DNA of 64,000 nt from assembly GCF_002261185.1 (NCBI RefSeq), contig NZ_NEVQ01000016.1, forward strand, positions 55,082-119,081. The letters are read 5' to 3'. Source of the stretch: Bordetella genomosp. 4 (GTDB lineage: Bacteria; Pseudomonadota; Gammaproteobacteria; Burkholderiales; Burkholderiaceae_B). The translations under genes were made by a program, and so were the position numbers. The notes beneath the pieces are model-generated. The model saw nothing but the letters and a program-made list of their open reading frames with translations. It was not told the DNA's origin and searched no databases. Every line of letters starts with the position of its first letter. Within the stretch, counting starts at the first letter, position 1. Positions 18,484 to 26,629 of this stretch are shown piece by piece.

Positions 18484-19287
18484 TCACAACACCTGGTCGA
18501 GAAAGTGTTTCAATCGCTCGCTTCGGGGCGTCCGGAAAAAGCATTTCGACTCGGCCTGCTCAATGATTTCTCCCCGCTCCATGAATACACAGCGATCCGC
18601 CACGCGTCGAGCAAAACCCATCTCGTGCGTCACACATACCATGGTGATCCCCGTCGCGGCCAGATCTTCCATAATGCGCAAGACCGATCCAACAGACTCC
18701 GGATCCAGCGCGGAGGTCGGCTCATCGAAAAGCATGATGCGGGGCTTCAGGCAAAGCGCCCTCGCGATTGCCACGCGTTGCTGCTGTCCCCCTGACAATT
18801 GAATCGGATATTTGTCCACTTGCTCGAGTACGTTGACCTGCTCCAGGTAGCCGCAGGCGACTGACTCCGCCTCCTTCACCGGCATCTTCAATGCCAATCT
18901 CAGCGCAAACGTACAATTTTCCAGCACTGTCATGTGCGGAAAGAGATTAAAACTCTGGAAGACCATCCCCAGTTGACGACGAACATGCTCGATATCCGCC
19001 GTGCGCGACGTCAGTCTCGTCCCGTTGACGAGAATCTGGCCAGAGTCATGCGGCTCCAGATAATTGATGCAGCGAACGAGCGTAGATTTCCCAGAGCCCG
19101 ACGGCCCGCACAGCACAACAATTTCACCATTGGCAATCTCTAAATTAATCTGACACAGCGCTTGGAACGACCCATAGAACTTATTCAGATCTTTGATGGA
19201 TATCGCGGCCTGCACATCAGCAGGTGCGCTCGGTACCTTCGGATCGATAGCCTCGATCCGCACAGAAGTATTCATTCCAGCTTGCAT
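18484..19287 (-). CDS. Polar amino acid ABC transporter ATP-binding protein (GlnQ/HisP type)
   Basis: 267 residues if started at 19287; a Met four residues later (19275) is also plausible, and the frame runs up to 19350. Walker A is CGPSGSGKST, the signature [15 protein letters not shown], and Walker B IMLFDEPTSALDPE, with the H-loop in CVTHEMGFA. The GlnQ type is clear from length and motifs. It serves the permeases at 19388-20780 and binding protein at 20883-21680, which precede it in the same direction. The operon order, with the ATPase last, is common. Confidence 0.92.
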   Translation of the reverse strand: MQAGMNTSVRIEAIDPKVPSAPADVQAAISIKDLNKFYGSFQALCQINLEIANGEIVVLCGPSGSGKSTLVRCINYLEPHDSGQILVNGTRLTSRTADIEHVRRQLGMVFQSFNLFPHMTVLENCTFALRLALKMPVKEAESVACGYLEQVNVLEQVDKYPIQLSGGQQQRVAIARALCLKPRIMLFDEPTSALDPESVGSVLRIMEDLAATGITMVCVTHEMGFARRVADRCVFMERGEIIEQAESKCFFRTPRSERLKHFLDQVL

Positions 19288-19387
19288 ATCAATGTGCCTA
19301 GACAGAAGTAGTGAAGAAAAATCCCGTTCCTCGACGCATCGTGTCGTCAAGACGACGGACGTGTCCGTTCGACGCTCCCGTTCGAGC

Positions 19388-20077
19388 TCAGGATTTGACT
19401 AGATGACGGTTAAACTTCCTATCCGCCGTGGCAAAACCGAAACGCAGCATGTTGATGAGACACCAATAAATCGCTGCCGCCGTCATCAATGGCGTAAACG
19501 GATCGTAGGTGTAATCGAACACCGTATTGGCTGCGGAGGTCAGATCCACCAGCGTAATCGCGCTCACCGCCGCCGTGCTCTTGACCATGATGAGCAGTTC
19601 GTTTTGATAGGCCTTGAGCACGTAGCGCGCAGCCATTGGCAGACGCAGTCGAAACAAAATCTGCCGGGGAGTCAGCCCGAGCGTGGCCGCCGCCTCGACG
19701 GTCCCTGCCGGGATCGCAGCCAGCCCTCCCCGGATGATCTCCGCCATGAATCCCGAATGCGTCAACGCCAGACCTAGCCAGGCACAGACATAGGCATTCG
19801 AGAAAAACTGCCATAAAAACGTGTCGCGCACGATTGTCAGTTGAGGCAGACCGCTATAGATCAGGTATAGCAAGACCAAACTGGGCACACCACGAAAAAA
19901 ACCGATATACATGGCGGCAACAGTCGATCTGGGTCCGGGCTGCAGACGCGCCAGCGCGACAGGCAATGCAAACAACAAACCCAGAATCAGCACCGGGATC
20001 AACACGGTCAATGTCGTTCCCAGGCCGTTCAACAGAGCGGGCAGGCTCTCCCACGCGATTTCGACATCAAAGTGCAT
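19388..20077 (-). CDS. Polar amino acid ABC transporter permease (HisM/GlnP family), second subunit
   Basis: 229 residues with about five membrane segments. The EAA loop is VEAAATLGLTPRQILFRLRL with GGLAAIPAGT just before it. Its start overlaps the end of the upstream permease gene by 11 nt, which indicates tight co-translation. The two permeases probably form a heterodimer for uptake of an amino acid or a related dicarboxylate. Confidence 0.92.
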   Translation of the reverse strand: MHFDVEIAWESLPALLNGLGTTLTVLIPVLILGLLFALPVALARLQPGPRSTVAAMYIGFFRGVPSLVLLYLIYSGLPQLTIVRDTFLWQFFSNAYVCAWLGLALTHSGFMAEIIRGGLAAIPAGTVEAAATLGLTPRQILFRLRLPMAARYVLKAYQNELLIMVKSTAAVSAITLVDLTSAANTVFDYTYDPFTPLMTAAAIYWCLINMLRFGFATADRKFNRHLVKS

Positions 20078-20780
20078 GAGCGCGTCCTTTGGTCACCATG
20101 GGCCGAAAGCCGCATTCCGTCCATTTTTCGACCCGCCTGGCCACAACGTAGGTCAACCAGGTCATGCCCAGAAAAAAGACCGACGCCAACAGATAATAGA
20201 CAAACGGCTCTTTCGTCACCCCCGACGCCAGTTTCGCATAGGCCATGATTTCTTTAAGCCCGATCAACGAGACCAATGCAGTGTCCTTCAACACCACGAT
20301 CCACATGTTGGTCATTCCTGGCAGCGCCAGGCGCAATACCTGCGGCAAAATGACTTTGATCCAGGTTACCGGCCGCGGCACCAGCAACACATCCGAGGCC
20401 TCGAACTGCCCTCGCGGCACATTCTGGATGGCGCTGCGAATCAGGTCGGTCAAATAGGCGCCGTACACCATGCCCAATGCCGTGACCGCCGCCATAAAGG
20501 GCGTGATTTCGATCTGTATGTCCATCCCGATCAACGCACCGAGTTGGTTCAGCATGCCGGACCCGGCGTAAAAGAAAAGAAAGGCAATCAGCAACGACGG
20601 AACGCCCGTGAAAACCGAGGAATACGGCACCCAGACGATTCTCATCAAACTCTTGGGTTTCAGCGTCGCCAGCGCAAACAGTATTCCGATGGCGAGCGCA
20701 AACAAATAGGCGCACACCGCGACCTGAATGGTCATCAGCGCACCAATACCCATTTGTTGCACAAATCCCAACAAAGGCAT
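20067..20780 (-). CDS. Polar amino acid ABC transporter permease (HisQ/GlnP family), first subunit
   Basis: 237 residues with about five membrane segments. The loop FEASDVLLVPRPVTWIKVIL preceded by NVPRGQ corresponds to the EAA contact region, although the Leu-Gly of the consensus is changed to Leu-Leu-Val. It follows the binding-protein gene, separated by a 102-nt gap with a weak hairpin. Confidence 0.9.
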   Translation of the reverse strand: MPLLGFVQQMGIGALMTIQVAVCAYLFALAIGILFALATLKPKSLMRIVWVPYSSVFTGVPSLLIAFLFFYAGSGMLNQLGALIGMDIQIEITPFMAAVTALGMVYGAYLTDLIRSAIQNVPRGQFEASDVLLVPRPVTWIKVILPQVLRLALPGMTNMWIVVLKDTALVSLIGLKEIMAYAKLASGVTKEPFVYYLLASVFFLGMTWLTYVVARRVEKWTECGFRPMVTKGRAHAL

Positions 20781-20841
20781 GGGAGTATCCTTGTGAACAT
20801 AGAGACCTTGAGCCCGTGCGGGCCCGAGAACGTGCCGGGAT

Positions 20842-20865
20842 CATCGCACGCGGGCGCACGCGATG
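20842..20865 (-). terminator. Weak hairpin between amino-acid binding-protein and permease genes
   Basis: CATCGC (20842-20847) and GCGATG (20860-20865) form a 6-bp stem around a GC-rich loop, just after the binding-protein gene in the direction of transcription. There is no T tract. It occupies the same position as the stronger hairpins at 17264 and 38695, so an attenuator or stabiliser role is possible. Confidence 0.3.
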
Positions 20866-20882
20866 GTCCGCATCGATGGCGT

Positions 20883-21680
20883 CTACCGGCAGGCAGCCTC
20901 TTCCGGCAACAGCTCCACTTCCATGTACTGCTTGCGCAGTTTCGTGAACGTGCAATCGCGAATAATGCTGTCGATAGATTGGTTCATCCTGTCAAGCAAA
21001 GCCTGGCTATCCTTTCGTGCGATCCAACTGGAGCCGGCCTCGCCGCCCCCTGTCCATAAATCGCCGCCAGCGAATTTCCAGTTTTTCCCGGCGGGCTTGG
21101 ACAAGAATTCATTCGTCCAGCTGATCTTTGGCCCCAAGCTCATATCCAGACGGCCGCTGGCGAGATCCAGGCGGATCTGATCTGGATTGTCGTAGAACAC
21201 GACCTGTACCGCATCCCCGAAGGTTTCCGTCACATACTTGGCCTGTGCAGACCCACGCTGCAACCCGATACGCACGCCTTTCAATCCCTCTTTTGTAAAC
21301 GCATAGTCCTTATCCGCGGGGACCACATAAGAGTCAGGATTGAACAGCACGGGCCTGCCGAACAGCACTTTGGCTTTGCGCTCGGGCAGTGGCTTGGTCT
21401 GTGTCGCCACCGCATCCAGCTTTTTCTGCAACAACGCGGGAATCAGCCCCTTGAAATCCATCACGACGATTTCACACTGCACATTCATGCGTTTACACAT
21501 TTCCCGTGCAAGATCGGGCTCGAACCCGGTGAGCTGGCCGGAAGCAGCGACCATGCTGAACGGCGGATAACTGCCTTCATTGCCCAGCACCAATTTTTCC
21601 GCTGACGCCGGCGACATTGCCCCTGCCGACCATGCCGCAACGATTGCTGCCATTGAAAAGAAAACTTGACCTCTACGCAT
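20883..21680 (-). CDS. Periplasmic amino-acid-type solute-binding protein (SBP family 3)
   Basis: 265 residues with a signal peptide ending near SPASA. The mature sequence starts KLVLGNEGSYPPFSMVAASG and continues with GFEPDLAREMCKRM, the standard family 3 ligand-cleft pattern. An AAGGGGA ribosome-binding site precedes the ATG. It belongs to an operon that starts with the racemase-fold gene at 22535 and ends with the ATPase at 18484. The ligand should be the substrate, or a precursor of it, of the neighbouring enzymes, perhaps an amino acid derivative. Confidence 0.92.
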   Translation of the reverse strand: MRRGQVFFSMAAIVAAWSAGAMSPASAEKLVLGNEGSYPPFSMVAASGQLTGFEPDLAREMCKRMNVQCEIVVMDFKGLIPALLQKKLDAVATQTKPLPERKAKVLFGRPVLFNPDSYVVPADKDYAFTKEGLKGVRIGLQRGSAQAKYVTETFGDAVQVVFYDNPDQIRLDLASGRLDMSLGPKISWTNEFLSKPAGKNWKFAGGDLWTGGGEAGSSWIARKDSQALLDRMNQSIDSIIRDCTFTKLRKQYMEVELLPEEAACR

Positions 21681-21752
21681 CTTGACTTCCCCTTGCGTTA
21701 TTGACGTTGGATGACCAATCGGCCCTCAAACAGAATGAGGGACAAGCCTCGC

Positions 21753-22535
21753 TCAGTTCTTGCTTTCTTGGGTAAGGCTGTCAGTAAACAGCTCGCCGTA
21801 GCCGGGCTTCGCGCCAGCAGCATTCATCAATGCCAGGCAATGCCAGAACGATGCCTGGATTGCGGAAATCACCGGTTTTCCCAAGCGTTGCTCCAGCGCC
21901 TCGATGGCGCCTACCGTTCTGAAATTGGTGCACGAGACAAAAATCGCGGAAGCATCGGGATGATCGACCGACAACACATGTTCATACACTTTTTCCAGCG
22001 GCACTTCGGCCAGCGCGTGATCATCGGAAATGCCTAGATAGGCGCTCTTCACCACCTCGTGGCCATTTTCCGAGAGAAAACGGATAGCGCGCTCGTGAAT
22101 CTCCGGCAGATACGGAGTCGCCAGCGCCACTTTGCCGGCCCTGACCTTTTTCAGCGCCGCCAGTGTGGCCGTAGAGGCAGTCGTGACCTGAATCCCCGGT
22201 ACCCATTGACGCAGTTTTTCGATCAGCGCATGGTCATAAGCTGTGCCATGCAGGAAAGACGCACTGGTTCCGCCGAATAGCAGTACATCAATCGGTGCAG
22301 AGCCCACCAGGCGAGCGGCCTGCTCCAATTCCGGCGCGCCCATCATTTCCTCAATGCCCTGCACCGTGACCTTCGGCAATTTGATTCTGGCGGTATGGGT
22401 AGAAACCCCAGGTGCAGACATGGCCCACATTTCTTCTTCCATGACCACGCTAGAGGCGATGTAAATCAATCCAATACGGGCCATGTTGCCTGCACCGTCA
22501 TAGCGAAATCTCGGCATTGTGTGTTCTTGAGTCAT
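21753..22535 (-). CDS. Asp/Glu racemase superfamily enzyme resembling arylmalonate decarboxylase / maleate isomerase
   Basis: 260 residues. Compared from memory with Bordetella arylmalonate decarboxylase, the oxyanion-hole segment is FGGTSASFLHG (Gly89, Thr90, Ser91), the conserved Tyr is in TPYLPEIHERA (Tyr142), and the only catalytic-site Cys is in VSCTNF (Cys202). Racemases and maleate isomerases carry a first Cys where Gly89 stands. A single Cys with Gly is the decarboxylase-type arrangement, so decarboxylation of a malonate-like acid is more likely than racemisation. It leads the amino-acid ABC operon. The residue after Cys202 is Thr rather than Gly, so the natural substrate may differ. 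Confidence 0.82.
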   Translation of the reverse strand: MTQEHTMPRFRYDGAGNMARIGLIYIASSVVMEEEMWAMSAPGVSTHTARIKLPKVTVQGIEEMMGAPELEQAARLVGSAPIDVLLFGGTSASFLHGTAYDHALIEKLRQWVPGIQVTTASTATLAALKKVRAGKVALATPYLPEIHERAIRFLSENGHEVVKSAYLGISDDHALAEVPLEKVYEHVLSVDHPDASAIFVSCTNFRTVGAIEALEQRLGKPVISAIQASFWHCLALMNAAGAKPGYGELFTDSLTQESKN

Positions 22536-22602
22536 TAAATTCCTCTAGTGATCAGGTGGATTCCCCTCAGACGCAAACAAGTATGAGAGCCGCCGCCCAC
22601 CC

Positions 22603-22646
22603 GGCCAATTCGCGATTTCCTTAGGAATGACTCGCCTTTCCTGACG
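22603..22646 (-). promoter_or_regulatory. 44-bp conserved upstream element, copy 2
   Basis: This copy differs from 18420-18463 at only four positions. It lies 67 bp before the start of the racemase-fold gene, the first gene of the amino-acid ABC operon. It keeps the palindrome TTCCTTAGGAA (22617-22627) and the outer half-site TTCCT (22638-22642). Equal orientation and distance from the downstream genes point to shared control of both uptake operons. A separate palindrome CGGAAATTCCG (22681-22691) lies nearer the divergent RidA gene. Confidence 0.7.
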
Positions 22647-22816
22647 CCGCCTCCCCCGGCTGCCCCGCCACGTTCACGGTCGGAAATTCCGAGACCACCC
22701 CACCGGAAAAAACAAATTGGCGTGATCCACGCTTGAGCTGACTATGAAAGGCCTCGCCTCAACGGCACACCGGCTTCACAACGCGCATCGCACGCATTCA
22801 CTCACCGTGGACGACC

Positions 22817-23230
22817 ATGAAACACACCCGCATACGCACTTTTAATACCAAGACCACCTATCCCGAACAGAATCTGGACAACGACCTCTGCCAGGCCGTA
22901 GTCGCACGTGGCAGCACGGTCTTCCTGCGCGGCCAGATAGGGCAGAACCTGGAAACCTCGGAAAGCGTATGCATTGGCGATGTTGCAGGCCAAGCCGAGC
23001 AAGCAATGGCGAACATCGCCATGCTGCTCAAAGAAGCCGGCGGCGAACTCGAACACGTGTGCAAGATCACCATCTACCTCATTGACCCTCGCTATCGGGA
23101 AGCGGTATATCGTGTCGTCGGACGCTGGCTCAAAGGCGTTTTCCCGGTATCCACAGGGATAGTGGTCTCCGCCCTGGCCCGCCCGGAATGGCTGGTGGAA
23201 ATCGACGCTACTGCCGTCATTCCGGATTAA
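22817..23230 (+). CDS. RidA/YjgF/UK114 family protein
   Basis: 137 residues, usual for the family. The pattern VFLRGQIGQNLET, QAEQAMANIAMLLKEAGG and VCKITIYLIDPRYRE is typical, and the C-terminal VEIDATAVIPD matches the conserved end. The usual RidA arginine that binds the imine carboxylate is not clear in my alignment, so it may be a divergent paralogue. RidA enzymes hydrolyse reactive enamine/imine intermediates of amino acid breakdown. It diverges from the amino-acid ABC operon and is followed by DUF1028 and LysR genes. Confidence 0.87.
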   Translation: MKHTRIRTFNTKTTYPEQNLDNDLCQAVVARGSTVFLRGQIGQNLETSESVCIGDVAGQAEQAMANIAMLLKEAGGELEHVCKITIYLIDPRYREAVYRVVGRWLKGVFPVSTGIVVSALARPEWLVEIDATAVIPD

Positions 23231-23249
23231 CCCCTACCAGGCGCTGACC

Positions 23250-23921
23250 ATGACTTTCTCGATCATTGCGCGCTGCCCCGCTACGGGCCAATTCGGCGCG
23301 GCCGTCGCTTCCTCTTCCCCTGCCGTCGCGTCACGCTGCATTCGCGCCCGGCCAGGTGTGGGTGCCGCAGTCAGTCAAAACATCACCGATCCGAGCCTGG
23401 GGCCTCTGGCCCTGGACTTACTGGCTGCCGGAAATACGCCGGCGCAAGCGCTCACAGCACTGCAGCAGCGCCCTTTCATCGCCTACCGCCAATTGATGGC
23501 CATCGACGCCACTCATCCGCCGATGATTTTTACCGGTGAAAGCGCCCTGGGGACGCTGGCCAGCGCAGCAGGTCAACACGCCGCTTGCGCAGGCAACATG
23601 CTGGCGTCGCTGGACGTACCCGCCGTCATGCTGTCGGCGTTCGAGAGCGCACAGGGTTCATTGGCCGAGCGGCTGATGCAGGCGATGCTGGCCGGACAGG
23701 AGGCCGGCGGAGAAGAAGGCCCCGTGCATTCCGCCGGCCTATTAGTCTATGGAGAACTGGATTGGCCCATGATCGACTTGCGCATGGACTGGCTCGATGC
23801 AGATCCCGTCCAGGCGCTGTATGCGGCCTGGAAAATCTATGAGCCGCAGGTACAGGACTACATCACGCGAGCACGGGACCCGCGCGCAGCGCCAAGCTTT
23901 GGCGTTCCCGGCGACCTCTGA
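23250..23921 (+). CDS. DUF1028 family protein (Ntn-hydrolase-like fold)
   Basis: 223 residues, 19 nt after the RidA gene. The start MTFSIIARCPATGQFGAAVASSSPAV is the DUF1028 hallmark, followed by PGVGAAVSQNITDP, GTLA and CAGNML. The family resembles N-terminal nucleophile hydrolases but has no settled biochemical function. It is often found with amino-acid uptake and deacylase genes, as here with ArgE at 25130. I infer a possible amidase or peptidase role in the same pathway. Confidence 0.87.
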   Translation: MTFSIIARCPATGQFGAAVASSSPAVASRCIRARPGVGAAVSQNITDPSLGPLALDLLAAGNTPAQALTALQQRPFIAYRQLMAIDATHPPMIFTGESALGTLASAAGQHAACAGNMLASLDVPAVMLSAFESAQGSLAERLMQAMLAGQEAGGEEGPVHSAGLLVYGELDWPMIDLRMDWLDADPVQALYAAWKIYEPQVQDYITRARDPRAAPSFGVPGDL

Positions 23922-24100
23922 TTGTGCGCAGAGCCGACAGGGCATGGGCATCTGTGAAATACACCATCGCCCCGGACCAAGCAGAGTGGATACACTGCGG
24001 TATCACAGCCGCCGGCGCCCGGCGTCAACGCTGACGACATCTCAGCCACGGCGCACGTACCGCCCCCATCCACTGCATTCGCTTCCATTCCGTTGCCATC

Positions 24101-25078
24101 ATGCTTAATCGCATTTCTCTGCGTCAGATGGAGTACTTTGTCGCCACTGCCAAACACGGCAGCATCGCCTCGGCCTCCGCCCAGATCCATATTTCACCGC
24201 CCTCTATTTCGGCCGCTATTGCGCACATAGAAACCGAATTGGGCACGCAACTATTTGTACGGCATCCGTCCAAGGGCCTGGCGCTGACGACAGTCGGCAC
24301 TCAAGTGATGCAGGAATGCGAAGACCTGCTCGAGCGCGCTTCTCGCCTGTACGAAATCGCCTCGGATTCCAGCGATAGCCTGCGCGGCGTACTTCGCGTG
24401 GGGTGCTTTCAGTCGCTGGCGGCCATGATTGCGCCTGAAGTCATTTTTGGCTTTTCGCGTGCCTTTGACACGGTCGAATTGCATATGGCCGAAGGCAATC
24501 AGCAAGACCTGATTCAAAAGCTGCACACGCTGGAAATCGACGTCGCCCTGACCTATGACCTGCAATTGGGCGAAGAGATCGGTTTTGAAACCCTGGCACG
24601 TCTGCCGCCGCACGTGCTGGTTAGCGAATTGCATCCGCTGGCACAGCAATTGGCCGTCACGCTCGAGGAATTGGCCCCGCAACCCATGGTGCTGCTGGAC
24701 CTGCCCATGAGCAAGGAATACTTCACGTCGCTCTACTCCAAGGCCGGCGTGGAACCTAATATCGTCGCACGCTCCCGCTCGGAAGACGTCGTCCGATCCA
24801 TGGTCGCCAACGGTATCGGCTATGCCTTGTTCAACGTACGCCCCAAATCCACGCAATCTCTGGATGGAAAACGGCTCGTACGCCTGCGCCTGGTGGGCGA
24901 ACAACGACCGATGTTGCTCGGCCTGGCCACCTACAAACCGATGAAGCCATCCCGCCTGACACAAGCCTTCATGCAACGCTGCCGCGCCTATATCTCCGAT
25001 CAATACATTCCTGGGATGAGTGCAGCGAGTTTCTTCGACCCTCATCTATCCAACAGAGCCGAAAGCAAAAAAACTTGA
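24101..25078 (+). CDS. LysR-family transcriptional regulator
   Basis: 325 residues. The N-terminal helix-turn-helix reads LRQMEYFVATAKHGSIASAS followed by QIHISPPSISAAIAHIETELGTQLF. The co-inducer domain follows from about residue 90. It lies between DUF1028 and ArgE genes in the same direction. Candidate targets are its own group and the two leftward ABC operons that carry the 44-bp element. Confidence 0.92.
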   Translation: MLNRISLRQMEYFVATAKHGSIASASAQIHISPPSISAAIAHIETELGTQLFVRHPSKGLALTTVGTQVMQECEDLLERASRLYEIASDSSDSLRGVLRVGCFQSLAAMIAPEVIFGFSRAFDTVELHMAEGNQQDLIQKLHTLEIDVALTYDLQLGEEIGFETLARLPPHVLVSELHPLAQQLAVTLEELAPQPMVLLDLPMSKEYFTSLYSKAGVEPNIVARSRSEDVVRSMVANGIGYALFNVRPKSTQSLDGKRLVRLRLVGEQRPMLLGLATYKPMKPSRLTQAFMQRCRAYISDQYIPGMSAASFFDPHLSNRAESKKT

Positions 25079-25129
25079 TCTATCATCACGGCACTTTCCA
25101 CGCCCCATCATCCTTTACGCGCCCCCTCT

Positions 25130-26311
25130 ATGAACAACACTTCGTCCTTGAGCAGTCTTGACTTGCTGCGCGAACTGATTGCCTTTCCTTCAGTATCCTT
25201 GACCCCGAATGCTGATCTGATGGCACGCGTACAGGCGTTATTGAGCGAGGCCGGCATCGCGTCAACCTTGGTATCGGATCCGCAAGACGCCTCGCGCTGC
25301 AATTTGTTCGCCAGTGTCGGTCCACAGGATACCGCTGGGGTCCTGCTGTCAGGCCATACCGACGTCGTCCCCGCAAAGGGCCAGCCCTGGACCTTTCCGC
25401 CCTTCGAGGCCACCGAACGCGATGGCCGCATTTATGGACGAGGCAGTTCGGACATGAAAGGCTTTGTCGCCTGTGCCGTCGTCGCCATGATCAATGCGGC
25501 GCGTCAACCCTTGAAACGCCCGCTATTGCTGGCGCTGTCCTTTGACGAGGAAATCGGCTGCGTAGGCGTACGCCATCTCTTGCGCGCACTGGAAGGCAAA
25601 CTGCCCGCGCCCTCGCTGTGCATCGTCGGCGAACCGACACTCATGAAAATCGGCACAGGCCATAAGGGCAAAGCCGCCTACCGTGCAATGTGTTGCGGCC
25701 AAGCCGGCCACTCCGGCTTGGCGCCGCGATTTGTCAACGCCATCCATACCGCCACTGATCTCATCGCCGCCTTGCGCGAAGTCCAGCAGGAACTTGCCGA
25801 GTCAGGGCCTCAGGAAGACGGCTATGCCATTCCCTACTCGACTGTGCACGTTGGCACGATACGCGGAGGACGTGCGCTGAATATTGTTCCTGAAGAATGC
25901 GAACTCGATTTCGAAATCCGCAACGTTTCAGAGGACGACCCCGCGCAAATCCTGGCCCACATTCTGGAGGTCACGCGAGCACGGATGACGGCCAATAACG
26001 CCCATCCCGATGCCGCCCCGCCCAATGTTCGACTGATCAACGCCTATCCAGGCCTCGCCACCGACGAAGACTCATCGGCAGTCCGCTTGCTTACCTCTCT
26101 GCTGCCGCCAGACACCGTGCGCACCAAGGTTGCCTTTGGCACCGAAGGCGGCCTGTTTCGACAACAATGGGATCGGACACCCGTCTTGATCTGCGGCCCC
26201 GGCAGCATCGAAGTCGCACATAAAGCCGACGAATATGTGGAAATTTCGCAAATCGAGGCCTGCGATTTGATGCTGTCTCGACTGACGACATACCTCTGCT
26301 CGCCGGACTGA
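25130..26311 (+). CDS. Acetylornithine deacetylase / M20 family metallo-deacylase (ArgE-like)
   Basis: 393 residues, close to ArgE length. Metal and catalytic residues are visible: GHTDVVP (His76, Asp78), GRGSSDMKG (Asp108), DEEIGC (Glu140 catalytic, Glu141), GEPT and a late His in EVAHKADEY. It removes N-acyl groups from amino acids. Because it lies in a catabolic cluster with RidA, DUF1028, an amino-acid importer and a LysR regulator, a role in N-acyl amino acid use is as likely as arginine synthesis, so the symbol is withheld. Confidence 0.88.
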   Translation: MNNTSSLSSLDLLRELIAFPSVSLTPNADLMARVQALLSEAGIASTLVSDPQDASRCNLFASVGPQDTAGVLLSGHTDVVPAKGQPWTFPPFEATERDGRIYGRGSSDMKGFVACAVVAMINAARQPLKRPLLLALSFDEEIGCVGVRHLLRALEGKLPAPSLCIVGEPTLMKIGTGHKGKAAYRAMCCGQAGHSGLAPRFVNAIHTATDLIAALREVQQELAESGPQEDGYAIPYSTVHVGTIRGGRALNIVPEECELDFEIRNVSEDDPAQILAHILEVTRARMTANNAHPDAAPPNVRLINAYPGLATDEDSSAVRLLTSLLPPDTVRTKVAFGTEGGLFRQQWDRTPVLICGPGSIEVAHKADEYVEISQIEACDLMLSRLTTYLCSPD

Positions 26312-26629
26312 TTGGACGCGTTGCAAACAATCGCCTAAAATCCGGCCCACTTGAAAACGCTGGCGCGCACTGCGCCGCGTGCGATTCAACCCGCCAGCCC
26401 CTATACCCATGTAACTACGCCACGAACTCTTTTCTGTCATTTCCCTGACCGGACAGGACGTTCGTGGTTTGCGTGCGCCTTTATTGGCGCCGCTGTGATT
26501 CTCCCTCAGCATCTGATGTGTTTCAGAGACGTTTGCCGCCTTCTGTGACGACATCACTTCGTTTGCGATCGTCACGCCCCATCACGCCTTCCTGCCGGCC
26601 TGCTTCATGTTTTCTCTTCAGGCCCTTTC
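26312..26629. other. 318-bp intergenic region
   Basis: This gap separates the ArgE-like gene from the SulP gene, both on the plus strand. A short GC hairpin (GGCGC/GCGCC near 26361-26375) lies soon after the ArgE stop. The remainder presumably holds the SulP promoter. Small open frames here show no recognisable product. No RNA gene or repeat was seen. Confidence 0.5.

Noticed and set aside
19911..21059. A 382-codon plus-strand open frame opposite the amino-acid permease genes
   Set aside because: Its product is His/Arg/Gln-rich, as expected from the complement of membrane protein codons, with no domain match.
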